A stretch of DNA of 16,148 bases from Bacillota bacterium (GTDB taxonomy: Bacteria > Bacillota > Bacilli > Bacillales > Cytobacillaceae), in assembly GCA_023387295.1 (NCBI GenBank), contig JAEWIG010000252.1, forward strand, positions 1 through 16,148, written 5' to 3'. The position numbers were made by a program, and so were the translations under genes. Shown in pieces: positions 1-6,608 of the stretch. Numbering within the stretch: position 1 is the first letter of the stretch; every line of letters starts with the position of its first letter. The notes beneath the pieces were generated by a model. It was not told the DNA's origin. It ran no database searches and saw only the letters and a program-made list of their open reading frames with translations.

Positions 1-175
1 TGCCCATCAGGCTATCATGCCCGCCCCTCAATGTAAATTCGAAATAATCTTAGCTCGCTATACAAGTTTTATGAATAAGTTGAAAATCATTGATGACACT
101 TTTACACAATATAAAGGACTTGACTAAAATAGTAGTGGATTTGTCCAATAGAAGTCTTCCCTAGTCCAAAATAAA
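1..175. other. Upstream non-coding region
   Basis: No open reading frame with a ribosome site is visible here on either strand. The first 40 bases are relatively GC-rich and the rest is AT-rich. The motif GTCCAA occurs twice (near 143 and 164) and recurs upstream of the paralogous gene at 1577, which may reflect a shared control region. The left edge may contain the end of a neighbouring gene, but I cannot support one. Confidence 0.4.
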
Positions 176-198
176 TGGTAAAATTAACTTATTATACT
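176..198 (+). promoter_or_regulatory. Candidate promoter of the PPEP-like gene
   Basis: Two possible -10 elements are seen: TAAAAT at 179-184 preceded by TG (extended -10 form, TGGTAAAAT), and TATACT at 193-198. Neither has a good -35 at 16-18 bp. The second would put the transcript start almost on the ribosome site, so the first is favoured. The assignment is weak. Confidence 0.3.
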
Positions 199-211
199 AG
201 GGGGGATAACC

Positions 212-1120
212 TTGAAAAAATACTTTCTAATGATTACTGCTATTTTATTATTTCTATCAATGAACCCCGAAAAATCACAGGCTGCTACTGTCTATTGGGA
301 TGGAATTGAACTAAAAAAGGGTCAGATTGGTCGAGTAACGGTCTTAAAGCCTATTAATCTATGGAAGAGAACAGAAAATGGTCTCCAGTTTGAAAGACTT
401 CTTCAAGAAGGAGAAAGATTTAGAGTCTATCGAATGGATGATCAATATGGTGGTCAGTACGGTGTTGGCGGAGATTACTATATTACAAAAATGAATGATC
501 GTATATCCTATGAAACGCCATCCCAATTAAAAAGAAAGTTGCTTGACTGTGATCAAGATTGTTTAGTTGAGATGGTTCTGAAATTACCAACTGAAAAATA
601 TGACAACACTGCCGTTAATCAAATAAAAGAACGTTTAAAAGCATTACCAGAAACGATGCTGGTCGACCTTATTAGCTTTGATGTACATATGATTCTAGTA
701 AATGGTCCCATTACCGACGTGAAGGAATACTCACATCTAAAAGGTGCTGTTCCAAGAGGATGGGAGAATACGAATAAAACCTGGGATGATGTTCCTGGTG
801 TAGGTGGAAGTAAAACGGTTGTCGTCCGTATCGGTTATAGCGAAAAAGGAAATGGTCACGGCTCGATTAACCTAGAATTGCACGAATTAGCCCATTCCAT
901 TGATGGAATTCTTAAGAATCAACTTTCTTCTACCTCTGCTTTTCGTACAGTATGGAACGCTGAGAAAAGAAAGCTCTTTCCGGAGGAGGAATATTTCCAT
1001 CATTACCCTGAGGAATATTTTGCTGAGGTCTTTGCCTTATTTTATCGAGACGAAACTTCACGTGAAAAATTAAAAAAATTTGCACCCTTAACCTACCAAT
1101 TTATCAAAAATATGAAGTAG
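212..1120 (+). CDS. Secreted Pro-Pro endopeptidase (PPEP/ATLF-like, M34) zinc metalloprotease with N-terminal surface module
   Basis: A 302-residue exported protease. A signal peptide covers residues 1-24, with likely cleavage in SQA-AT. Residues 26-104 form the roughly 80-residue module shared with the proteins at 1577 and 4860 (signature INLWKR...GE.FRVY...GGQYG.GG.YYIT). A CDQDC pair (C113, C117) and a linker follow. The catalytic domain (about 120-300) has the zinc motif HELAH (H224, E225, H228) and EEYFAE (267-272), whose glutamate should be the third zinc ligand. The pattern VVVRIGYS...LELHELAHSID...YPEEYFAEVFA is that of the anthrax-lethal-factor-like (M34) family that includes the Pro-Pro endopeptidases of Clostridioides difficile and Paenibacillus, which cut surface proteins between two prolines. 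Cleavage specificity is inferred, not seen. The start is TTG, chosen because AGGGGGGAT lies just upstream and the signal peptide begins there; the next methionine (residue 7) would lose the charged signal-peptide start. Confidence 0.85.
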   Translation: MKKYFLMITAILLFLSMNPEKSQAATVYWDGIELKKGQIGRVTVLKPINLWKRTENGLQFERLLQEGERFRVYRMDDQYGGQYGVGGDYYITKMNDRISYETPSQLKRKLLDCDQDCLVEMVLKLPTEKYDNTAVNQIKERLKALPETMLVDLISFDVHMILVNGPITDVKEYSHLKGAVPRGWENTNKTWDDVPGVGGSKTVVVRIGYSEKGNGHGSINLELHELAHSIDGILKNQLSSTSAFRTVWNAEKRKLFPEEEYFHHYPEEYFAEVFALFYRDETSREKLKKFAPLTYQFIKNMK

Positions 1121-1124
1121 AAGA

Positions 1125-1170
1125 AGCTGTCCAAAAGTCGACTTTTCGACGCTGGAACAGCTCTTTTTTT
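1125..1170 (+). terminator. Rho-independent terminator after the PPEP-like gene
   Basis: AGCTGT (1125-1130) followed by CCA pairs with TGG...ACAGCT (ending at 1162) around a loop that contains a 14-base palindrome centred on GTCGAC. A run of seven T (1164-1170) follows. It lies just after the stop codon at 1118-1120. Confidence 0.8.
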
Positions 1171-1182
1171 CTGTGTAATGTT

Positions 1183-1261
1183 AAATCGTCGTAGGTTCCA
1201 TTGAACAAGCCTCGATGTACGAAGTAATCGTAAGCGCAGAGAAATGAAGCCGACGACATTT
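1183..1261 (+). repeat. Dispersed palindromic element, copy A
   Basis: A 79-bp intergenic element that begins AAATCGTCGTAGG and ends CCGACGACATTT, so the ends are inverted repeats of each other. The interior shares GAACAAGCCTCGATGTACG and AAGTAATCGTAAGCGCAG with the copy at 5649. Together with the next 47 bp it is tandemly duplicated as copy B. Confidence 0.85.
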
Positions 1262-1308
1262 ACATAGCATCCTTGGGAGTAGATGCTCGTGTTAGTAGTG
1301 TAAAACCA

Positions 1309-1390
1309 AAATCGTCGTTTTGGTACATTGAACAAGCCTCGACGTTAACGAAGTAATCGTAAGCGCAAAAAAATGAAGCCGACGACATTT
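1309..1390 (+). repeat. Dispersed palindromic element, copy B
   Basis: An 82-bp copy of the same element, more diverged on the left (CGTCGTTTTGG) but with an intact right end, CCGACGACATTT. The sequences after A (1262-1308) and after B (1391-1436) are also similar (CATCC.TGGGA..AGATGC..) and can each form a short hairpin. The repeated unit in this gap is therefore about 127 bp in tandem, larger than the 79-bp element seen elsewhere. Confidence 0.8.
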
Positions 1391-1540
1391 CCCTAACATC
1401 CATGGGAACAGATGCCCATGTTAATGGTGTAATAACAAATTCATCTTCGGATTCATTAGAAAAATCCTGGATTTCTAATAGAATTTTAGTCCAATAGTCG
1501 TTTTATAAGGTAAAATGTCCAATTTTTAGATAAAGTGTCA
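1391..1540. other. Rest of the 1121-1576 gap: hairpins and leader
   Basis: After repeat copy B there is a hairpin around TAACAT...ATGTTA (about 1394-1423) and another at 1455-1479 (ATTAGAAA...TTTCTAAT with an inner ATCC/GGAT pair). GTCCAATAGTCG and GTCCAATTTTTAG near 1490-1528 resemble the GTCCAA motifs upstream of the gene at 212. No open reading frame is convincing on either strand. Confidence 0.45.
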
Positions 1541-1546
1541 TATAAT
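1518..1546 (+). promoter_or_regulatory. Candidate sigma-A promoter of the phosphodiester glycosidase gene
   Basis: A consensus TATAAT -10 lies at 1541-1546. The hexamer 17 bp upstream, TCCAAT (1518-1523), is a poor -35. The ribosome site GAAGGAGAGG and ATG follow at 1563-1579, giving a short leader. Confidence 0.4.
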
Positions 1547-1576
1547 AATAGAATAGTATATTGAAGGAGAGGAATA

Positions 1577-4072
1577 ATGAGTAAAAAATGGATTGTTAAT
1601 TTAGTCGTTGTTGCAGCTTTGATTTTTGGACTTAATTCTCCGGCTCAAGCGAGTGAGCCAAAAGTTTACTGGGATGGACTTCTTATGGTTAAAGGACAAG
1701 TCGGTAAAATAAAAGTGCTTAAACCTATTAATCTCTGGAAAAGAGATGGAGATAAACTTGTATTCACTCGAGTATTAAAACCAGGTGAACAATACCGAGT
1801 CTATCGATATGATAATCTTCATGGTGGTCAATACGGACTTGGTGGAGGCTATTATATTACCAAAATACCTGGTTTAGTGGATTATCGTACGCCTTCCAAG
1901 AAGAAGTTGGCTGAGCTAGAAGCTGCTTACGGCGGTGGCGGTGGTAACAGTGGTAACAGTACAACCAAGCCAGTTGGAAAACTGTCTATCGGAACGGTAA
2001 CAGAGCAGAAATCTAAAAATCTAGCTCCTGGAGTAACGGAAACACAGCTATCTGTTGATAGTAATCGTGGAAAGCAAAAGATTTATACAGTAGAGTATGA
2101 TGGAAAAACAGAGAAAATAAGCTTAGAAACATCCTTGGCAAAGGGACAATTATTCGGATTCGAAACCGTTTCGAGCCAAGCAAAAAATGCTCAAACTGCT
2201 GATAAACATGTAGTAGCTGGAATTAATGGGGATTACTTTGACAAAAATGGTCATCCGATCGATTTAATGATTCAAAAAGGGGAAATTGTCTCTACGAGTC
2301 AGACTCCTATTAATCAATTAGCCGTTTTCGGTGTGACAAAAGAGGGTAAACCATTAATCGGAAGCCCTGAACTAAACCTATCTGTACAAATAAATGGTCA
2401 GAATACATACCAAATTAACTCTGTAAACCGAGCTAGAGCAGCTAATCATCTTGTTCTTTACACACCTTCATTCACAAGCTCTACAAGAACAAATGCGCTT
2501 GGTACTGAGGTTGTTGTGAAAATTGATTCGGGTCAGCTGAACGGACATAGTGTGTTAACGGGAACGGTTTTAAGAGTGGTCCAAAATGCTGGGGACGAAC
2601 CATTAAATGATGGAGAATTTATTCTATCTGGTCATCATTTTGCAAGTGATTTTTTACAAACTGTCAATGAAGGAGATACCGTTGAGGTAAAAGCGGAATT
2701 TTCTTCTCCTGAGTGGAATCAAGTAGTAGAAGCCATTAGCGGCCGCTATCATTTAGTAAAGAATGGTTCAATTGTTTCACAGGATGTCCCAGGTGTACAT
2801 CCAAGATCAGCGATTGGAATAAAAGCCGATGGTGGCATTGTAACAGCGGTCATTGACGGTCGCCATAATGGTACTAGTGTCGGGGTTACTCTAGCGGAAA
2901 TGGCTTCTGTTATGAAGGATCTTGGTGCTGTTAACGCCTTTACGTTTGATGGGGGCGGCTCGTCAACAATGGTAACAAGAGATCATGGTGATGAACAGAC
3001 ATCTGTTATAAATCGTCCTTCAGATGGAAGAGAGCGTGCTGTTTCCAACTCCTTATTATTCATTAGCCATTGGCTGAAAGGTCCACTTCATCAGCTTGTG
3101 GTCAATCCAGCAGAAATTACTCTTTTTGCAGGAGCGACATATAAGGATTTAGGTATTAGTGTGAAGGGAATCGATCAGTTCTATAATGCGGTGCCGATTT
3201 CACAGTCAGTTGCATTTAGCTCTCCAGCATTAAAGAAAAATGCGGATAATAGCTATACAGTAGCTACAAATTTAAGCAATAGTGAGATTGTTGCTTCAGT
3301 AGGAAACTTTAGCAGAAAAATTAAACTAAACATTATTAACACGCTTGAAAGTATCCAAATTGATGAAAAAGATATTATTGTAGAAAATAATAGCCTTTAC
3401 AAAATTCAACTAAAAGGGATTTATAAAGGAAAAACAGTCATTACGGATCCAGCTTTATTCAAGTGGAGTGTTACGCCTAATATTGGAACGATAAATAATA
3501 AAGGTGAATTTAAAGCTGGTACTGCAAAGGGAACAGGAGTTATTACGGTTTCTCATGGAAAAGTGTCGACAACGATTAATGTAACGGTTGGGACTCCAGA
3601 ACCGATTCTACTTGAAGGCTTTGAAAACGGAGTAGGTAATTACAAGGCTTCAGGAGCAAGATATAAAAATGTTAAAATTGAAGAAAGTAGTACATTTAGT
3701 AAGACTGGTAAAAAGTCCATCAAGCTTAGCTATGATTTTACAGGGACAGAAGGTACTTCAGGAGCTTATGTAGATGCGATTAAGCCTATTACTATAAAAG
3801 GTAGCCCAAAGAAAATTGGTATGTGGGTTTATGGTGATGGACAAGGCCATTGGTTAAGAATGCAGCTAAAAGATGCGAAGAATACAGATATTCAGCTTGA
3901 TTTCACAAAGAATTTAGATTGGAATGGCTGGAAGTATGTTGAGGCAAGTGTTCCTGAAGGACTTACAACACCATTAAGAATTGAGGCTCCAGTCCGCTAT
4001 ATGGAAGTAAGTAACTCCAATAAAAATAGCGGTGAGATTTACATTGATCAAATCCAAGCTGTGTATAAATAA
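1577..4072 (+). CDS. Secreted multidomain phosphodiester glycosidase (NAGPA-like) with N-terminal surface module
   Basis: An 831-residue exported protein with a signal peptide ending near AQA-SEP (about residue 26). The shared module spans about 28-110 and is followed by a Gly/Asn/Ser linker (about 117-130). The catalytic region (about 135-500) has the marks of the NAGPA/phosphodiester glycosidase family: NGDYF (217-221), HPRSAIGI (from 408), VIDGRHNG (from 425), FDGGGSST (457-464) and NRPSDGRERAVSN (from 479). Residues about 505-675 look like one or two Ig-like beta domains. The last 150 residues (about 676-831) resemble a carbohydrate-binding beta-sandwich (GFENG, IGMWVYGDGQGHWLR, GEIYIDQI). 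Family members hydrolyse sugar-phosphate diester links; a wall teichoic-acid or secondary-polymer target is inference. The ribosome site GGAGAGG supports the ATG. No clear terminator follows. Confidence 0.88.
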   Translation: MSKKWIVNLVVVAALIFGLNSPAQASEPKVYWDGLLMVKGQVGKIKVLKPINLWKRDGDKLVFTRVLKPGEQYRVYRYDNLHGGQYGLGGGYYITKIPGLVDYRTPSKKKLAELEAAYGGGGGNSGNSTTKPVGKLSIGTVTEQKSKNLAPGVTETQLSVDSNRGKQKIYTVEYDGKTEKISLETSLAKGQLFGFETVSSQAKNAQTADKHVVAGINGDYFDKNGHPIDLMIQKGEIVSTSQTPINQLAVFGVTKEGKPLIGSPELNLSVQINGQNTYQINSVNRARAANHLVLYTPSFTSSTRTNALGTEVVVKIDSGQLNGHSVLTGTVLRVVQNAGDEPLNDGEFILSGHHFASDFLQTVNEGDTVEVKAEFSSPEWNQVVEAISGRYHLVKNGSIVSQDVPGVHPRSAIGIKADGGIVTAVIDGRHNGTSVGVTLAEMASVMKDLGAVNAFTFDGGGSSTMVTRDHGDEQTSVINRPSDGRERAVSNSLLFISHWLKGPLHQLVVNPAEITLFAGATYKDLGISVKGIDQFYNAVPISQSVAFSSPALKKNADNSYTVATNLSNSEIVASVGNFSRKIKLNIINTLESIQIDEKDIIVENNSLYKIQLKGIYKGKTVITDPALFKWSVTPNIGTINNKGEFKAGTAKGTGVITVSHGKVSTTINVTVGTPEPILLEGFENGVGNYKASGARYKNVKIEESSTFSKTGKKSIKLSYDFTGTEGTSGAYVDAIKPITIKGSPKKIGMWVYGDGQGHWLRMQLKDAKNTDIQLDFTKNLDWNGWKYVEASVPEGLTTPLRIEAPVRYMEVSNSNKNSGEIYIDQIQAVYK

Positions 4073-4114
4073 ATATAACTCCATGTAAAAAATTGTTATC
4101 AGTATTGGTTTGAT

Positions 4115-4143
4115 TTGTCATTTCTGATATGGTACGCTATAAA
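4115..4143 (+). promoter_or_regulatory. Sigma-A promoter of the 135-residue gene
   Basis: TTGTCA (4115-4120) and TATAAA (4138-4143) are separated by 17 bp; each differs from consensus at one position. This would start transcription near 4150, about 60 bp ahead of the gene, making it an independent unit. Confidence 0.65.
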
Positions 4144-4209
4144 AAGCTGATTTAAGCTTGTATATATTTTATAGAAAATCACGAGACCCTTTTCGTTGGA
4201 GGGAAAAGA

Positions 4210-4617
4210 ATGTCATTAAGTTCGAATTTTGATCAGATTAAAAAACAGTTTGAGAATGAACCTCTGAAAATAATTGGAGGATACAAAAGACAAGGTTGGG
4301 CTCAAAAAACGTTAGACAAAACAGCAAATGAAGATATAGAGCAAGAGCCTAAAGGCTTTGTAACAGCAAAAGCAATCCTTGAAGCAAACGATGGAAGTTA
4401 CTATCCTGCATTTTTGTTAATTGACACGAAGAAAAGTGGGAAAATTAAAGATGCTTTCTTTCTTTCCGAATCACAGGATCAGTTTCATCTCATTCCTTTA
4501 GAGCTGGCTCTAGAGTTTATTGATAAAGAAGCGAATGAACTAATGCCTTTTCGGTATAGAACACTTGCAAAGATTAAAGGAGACCAATTCCAAAAAAATT
4601 GGCCTGACTTTTCCTAA
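4210..4617 (+). CDS. Conserved-looking cytoplasmic protein of unknown function (135 aa)
   Basis: I do not recognise this protein. It has 135 residues, no signal peptide, no membrane segment and no cysteine. The N-terminal third is mixed-charge (FDQIKKQFENEPLKIIGGYK); the middle reads as alternating strands (KGFVTAKAILEANDG, YYPAFLLIDTKKSG); the end carries FRYRTLAKIKGD and finishes in a tryptophan-containing tail. The ATG has the ribosome site GGAGGG (4199-4204) at normal spacing. The gene has its own good promoter and a strong terminator whose stem begins inside its stop codon, so it is a single-gene unit between two secreted wall proteins. Codon use looks like that of its neighbours. Its place here may be incidental. 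Confidence 0.75.
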   Translation: MSLSSNFDQIKKQFENEPLKIIGGYKRQGWAQKTLDKTANEDIEQEPKGFVTAKAILEANDGSYYPAFLLIDTKKSGKIKDAFFLSESQDQFHLIPLELALEFIDKEANELMPFRYRTLAKIKGDQFQKNWPDFS

Positions 4618-4645
4618 GCCTTCTTATTTAGAAGGCTTTTTTCTT
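4616..4645 (+). terminator. Rho-independent terminator of the 135-residue gene
   Basis: A 9-bp perfect stem, AAGCCTTCT (4616-4624) with AGAAGGCTT (4630-4638), has a 5-base loop and is followed by a T-run. The stem overlaps the TAA stop at 4615-4617. Confidence 0.9.
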
Positions 4646-4656
4646 TGGTGAAAATT

Positions 4657-4693
4657 AAATCGTAGTCGGAATCATTGAACAAGCCTCGATGTT
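4657..4693 (+). repeat. Dispersed palindromic element, truncated copy C
   Basis: Only the left 37 bp of the element remain (AAATCGTAGTCGG, then ATTGAACAAGCCTCGATGTT). The match stops there and the right inverted end is absent. Like copies A and D it sits directly after a terminator. Confidence 0.75.
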
Positions 4694-4733
4694 GAAAAAT
4701 AGATGCATGAATTGTGTATAAAAATAGTTCTTT

Positions 4734-4750
4734 TGTAATATTGCTGTAAC
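4734..4750 (+). promoter_or_regulatory. WalR (YycF)-type box upstream of the NlpC/P60 gene
   Basis: TGTAAT-ATTGC-TGTAAC is an exact match to the WalR direct-repeat consensus TGTWAH-N5-TGTWAH known from Bacillus subtilis, where WalR controls cell-wall hydrolases such as lytE, cwlO and yocH. It lies about 110 bp upstream of an NlpC/P60 hydrolase gene, which fits that regulon. The box also sits between inverted AAATAGT/ACTATTT arms. The core promoter downstream is not clear. Confidence 0.65.
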
Positions 4751-4789
4751 AAAACTAGGACTATTTAATAAAAATGAAATGAAAAATTG

Positions 4790-4851
4790 CCTGAAAATAA
4801 TGTAAAATAATATCTATATTGATAGATTATGACATGTTTCATATTTTCAGG
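4790..4851 (+). promoter_or_regulatory. Inverted repeat in the NlpC/P60 leader overlapping the ribosome site
   Basis: CCTGAAAATA (4790-4799) is perfectly complementary to TATTTTCAGG (4842-4851), extendable to 12 bp with a bulge. The right arm covers the first AGG of the AGGAGGT ribosome site (4849-4855). A smaller hairpin, ATCTAT-ATTG-ATAGAT, lies inside the loop. If transcription starts upstream of 4790, the structure could mask the ribosome site. The start point is unknown. Confidence 0.4.
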
Positions 4852-4859
4852 AGGTAAGG

Positions 4860-5585
4860 ATGAAAAGATTAGCGAAAGTAGTCATAACGGCTTCATTGTT
4901 ATTACCAGCTTTTTTCGGAGCGGACAAAGCAAGTGCTTCAAGTATACATAATGAAATGATTGATTTTAGCAAGACGTTAATTGGAACTCCTTATCTTGGA
5001 GGAGGCTCTACTCCTAGTGGATTTGATTGTTCTGGGTTTGTGAAATACGTTTTTGATAAGTTTGATCTTGATGTTGCAAGGGTTTCAGCAGATCAATACA
5101 ATAGTAGTAAAGCAGTGGTAAAGGGAGAATTACTACCGGGCGATTTAGTGTTTTTTGTTACAGCAGGGAAAGGACGTATATCTCATTCAGGTATTTATAT
5201 CGGTGAAAATCAATTTATCCATTCTGATTCAACAAAAGGCGTTAAGATTAGTAATTTAGAGACTGAACGTTATTGGAAGAATGCATATTATGGTGCTTCA
5301 CGTAATATTGATGCTCCGATTGAAGAAGAAGGTAAATTCCACGGTATTGAGATTAAAGAAGGACAGCTGGGAGTCATTGAAGTTCATAAATCTATCAATC
5401 TATGGAAACGTGATAAGGATAATAACTTAGTAGTAGATAAAGTACTTAATCCAGGAGAAAAATTCCGAGTGTATACATATGATAAGGAGCATGGCGGGCA
5501 ATTCGGCTTAGGAGACGGACTTTACGTTACGGATATGAATTCACATATTTCATTTCATTCACTAGAACAGGTTGCTAGTAAATAA
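4860..5585 (+). CDS. Secreted NlpC/P60 peptidoglycan endopeptidase with C-terminal surface module
   Basis: A 241-residue exported wall hydrolase. A signal peptide covers about 1-27 (SASA-S region). The NlpC/P60 domain (about 29-150) has the catalytic triad in place: C57 in GFDCSGF, H109 in ISHSGIYIG and H121 in QFIHSDS, plus the LLPGDLVFF strand before it. Such enzymes cut the gamma-D-Glu-diamino acid link in peptide stems. Residues about 159-236 are the same module found at the N-terminus of the proteins at 212 and 1577, here at the C-terminus, where LysM or SH3 wall-binding domains usually sit. This suggests the module is a wall- or polymer-targeting domain (inference). AGGAGGT lies 5 bases before the ATG. 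A WalR box upstream suggests control by the WalRK cell-wall system. The gene faces slaP-secA2 and ends at a strong terminator. Confidence 0.92.
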   Translation: MKRLAKVVITASLLLPAFFGADKASASSIHNEMIDFSKTLIGTPYLGGGSTPSGFDCSGFVKYVFDKFDLDVARVSADQYNSSKAVVKGELLPGDLVFFVTAGKGRISHSGIYIGENQFIHSDSTKGVKISNLETERYWKNAYYGASRNIDAPIEEEGKFHGIEIKEGQLGVIEVHKSINLWKRDKDNNLVVDKVLNPGEKFRVYTYDKEHGGQFGLGDGLYVTDMNSHISFHSLEQVASK

Positions 5586-5590
5586 TTAAT

Positions 5591-5637
5591 AAAAAGGGCT
5601 TGAAGAAAAACATTTGTTTTTCTTCAAGCCCTTTTTT
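5591..5637. terminator. Bidirectional terminator between the convergent NlpC/P60 and slaP genes
   Basis: A perfect 21-bp stem (5591-5611 with 5616-5636) and ATTT loop, with GGGCTTGAAG in the left arm. It has an A-run on the left and a T-run on the right, so it can end transcription in both directions. It serves the plus-strand NlpC/P60 gene and can also stop the minus-strand secA2-slaP transcript. Confidence 0.92.
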
Positions 5638-5648
5638 ATGTGGAAATT

Positions 5649-5727
5649 AAATCGTCGTCGGTTTCATCGAACAAGCCTCGATGTACGAAGTAATCGTAAG
5701 CGCAGTGAGATGAAGCCGACGACATTT
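5649..5727 (+). repeat. Dispersed palindromic element, copy D (most symmetrical)
   Basis: A 79-bp full copy. Its ends pair as GTCGTCGGTTTCATC with GATGAAGCCGACGAC (one mismatch), inside outer AAAT/ATTT. Within the loop are two further hairpins, CATCGA...TCGATG and ACGA...TCGT. The right end lies only 8 bp past the slaP stop codon, so it can form a hairpin at the 3' end of that transcript. Confidence 0.85.
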
Positions 5728-5735
5728 AGCAATAA

Positions 5736-6581
5736 TTATGATTGTTTCACATCAACATTAGCTGATTGTGGTACATAGGTCTTCCAATTTGATAGGTCCA
5801 CATTTTCTTTTGTTATCATCGATTCTGGAAAAACGAAAGTCCATGGCTTACATGTTTGGCTCTTAATTTCGAGATCATTTAATCCAAAGCCTGCTTGAGC
5901 AACAATCTCTCCAGACGCATCCTCAAACACTAACGGAAGGTTTTCGATAAGGATGCTGCGGTTACTCGCGTTGCGAATTAATAAGGTAGTTGCAAGACCT
6001 TTACCTTCTAGGATATTCGCTTCTAATCCCATGAAGTTAACCTCGCCATCTTTAAGAGGCGGAAGGTTTTTTACAATGTTTTCAAGATGAGCTAATTGTT
6101 CTTCATTCAAAGATTCTTTCCAACTATCTTCTAGATCAAGTGGAAGAGAGTCGCTAGTCTTTTTCTTTAATTCAAAGACTAGTTGCCAGCCTTTTTTCGG
6201 AAGCTTCTCGACTAGTTTATGCTCATTTTCGAAAAGGAATCTCCAAGGTCTACATGCTTTAGAAGGAAGCTCTCCGAAAAGGTCCATTTCAAAGCTCTTT
6301 CTAGCCAAAGGTTTATTGTCTGTGTCAACAAGAACAAGGTCGATGACTTCGAACGAAATGGCTTGTGGCAAGGAGCTTCTTAAAAAAGCTGTTACCACAA
6401 ATCCATCTTCATATTCATAGAGGTTAATCCCGTTAACCTGAAGCTGATTTGGTTGAAGTAATGGTAGCTTTTGATGATTATATTGAAACACATATTTTTC
6501 TTGTGCAGATAAGTCCCAATCAGGATGATAAGAAAGTATAGTCTTTATTCCTTTTTCTTTCGTACTCTTTTTATTACTCAT
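5736..6581 (-). CDS. slaP: Accessory Sec system S-layer assembly protein (SlaP-like)
   Basis: A 281-residue protein with no signal peptide, lying directly downstream of secA2 with a 27-base gap. It contains two copies of one domain: repeat 1 about residues 25-118, ending in CRPWRF (110-115), and repeat 2 about 155-252, ending in CKPWTF (244-249). Both share the layout LP.L...VN..G+...+..G....+..R..+...I.+E...L...D. This is the duplicated SLAP architecture of the accessory Sec S-layer assembly proteins that accompany SecA2 in the Bacillus anthracis group, where SlaP and SecA2 are needed for efficient S-layer protein secretion. The start is the ATG at 6581: the in-frame GTG 12 bases earlier lies inside the ribosome site AAAGGTGG and would have none of its own. 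It is probably co-transcribed with secA2. Confidence 0.88.
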   Translation of the reverse strand: MSNKKSTKEKGIKTILSYHPDWDLSAQEKYVFQYNHQKLPLLQPNQLQVNGINLYEYEDGFVVTAFLRSSLPQAISFEVIDLVLVDTDNKPLARKSFEMDLFGELPSKACRPWRFLFENEHKLVEKLPKKGWQLVFELKKKTSDSLPLDLEDSWKESLNEEQLAHLENIVKNLPPLKDGEVNFMGLEANILEGKGLATTLLIRNASNRSILIENLPLVFEDASGEIVAQAGFGLNDLEIKSQTCKPWTFVFPESMITKENVDLSNWKTYVPQSANVDVKQS

Positions 6582-6608
6582 TAAGAAAGCCACCTTTGAT
6601 AAAAATTA

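Noticed and set aside
1093..1335. Minus-strand 80-residue open frame over the terminator and repeat copies
   Set aside because: It is composed of repeat and terminator sequence, lacks a ribosome site and shows no protein-like pattern.
4073..4109. Terminator after the phosphodiester glycosidase (ATAAC...GTTAT)
   Set aside because: There are only 5 AT-rich base pairs with a long loop and no T-run, so I do not call it.
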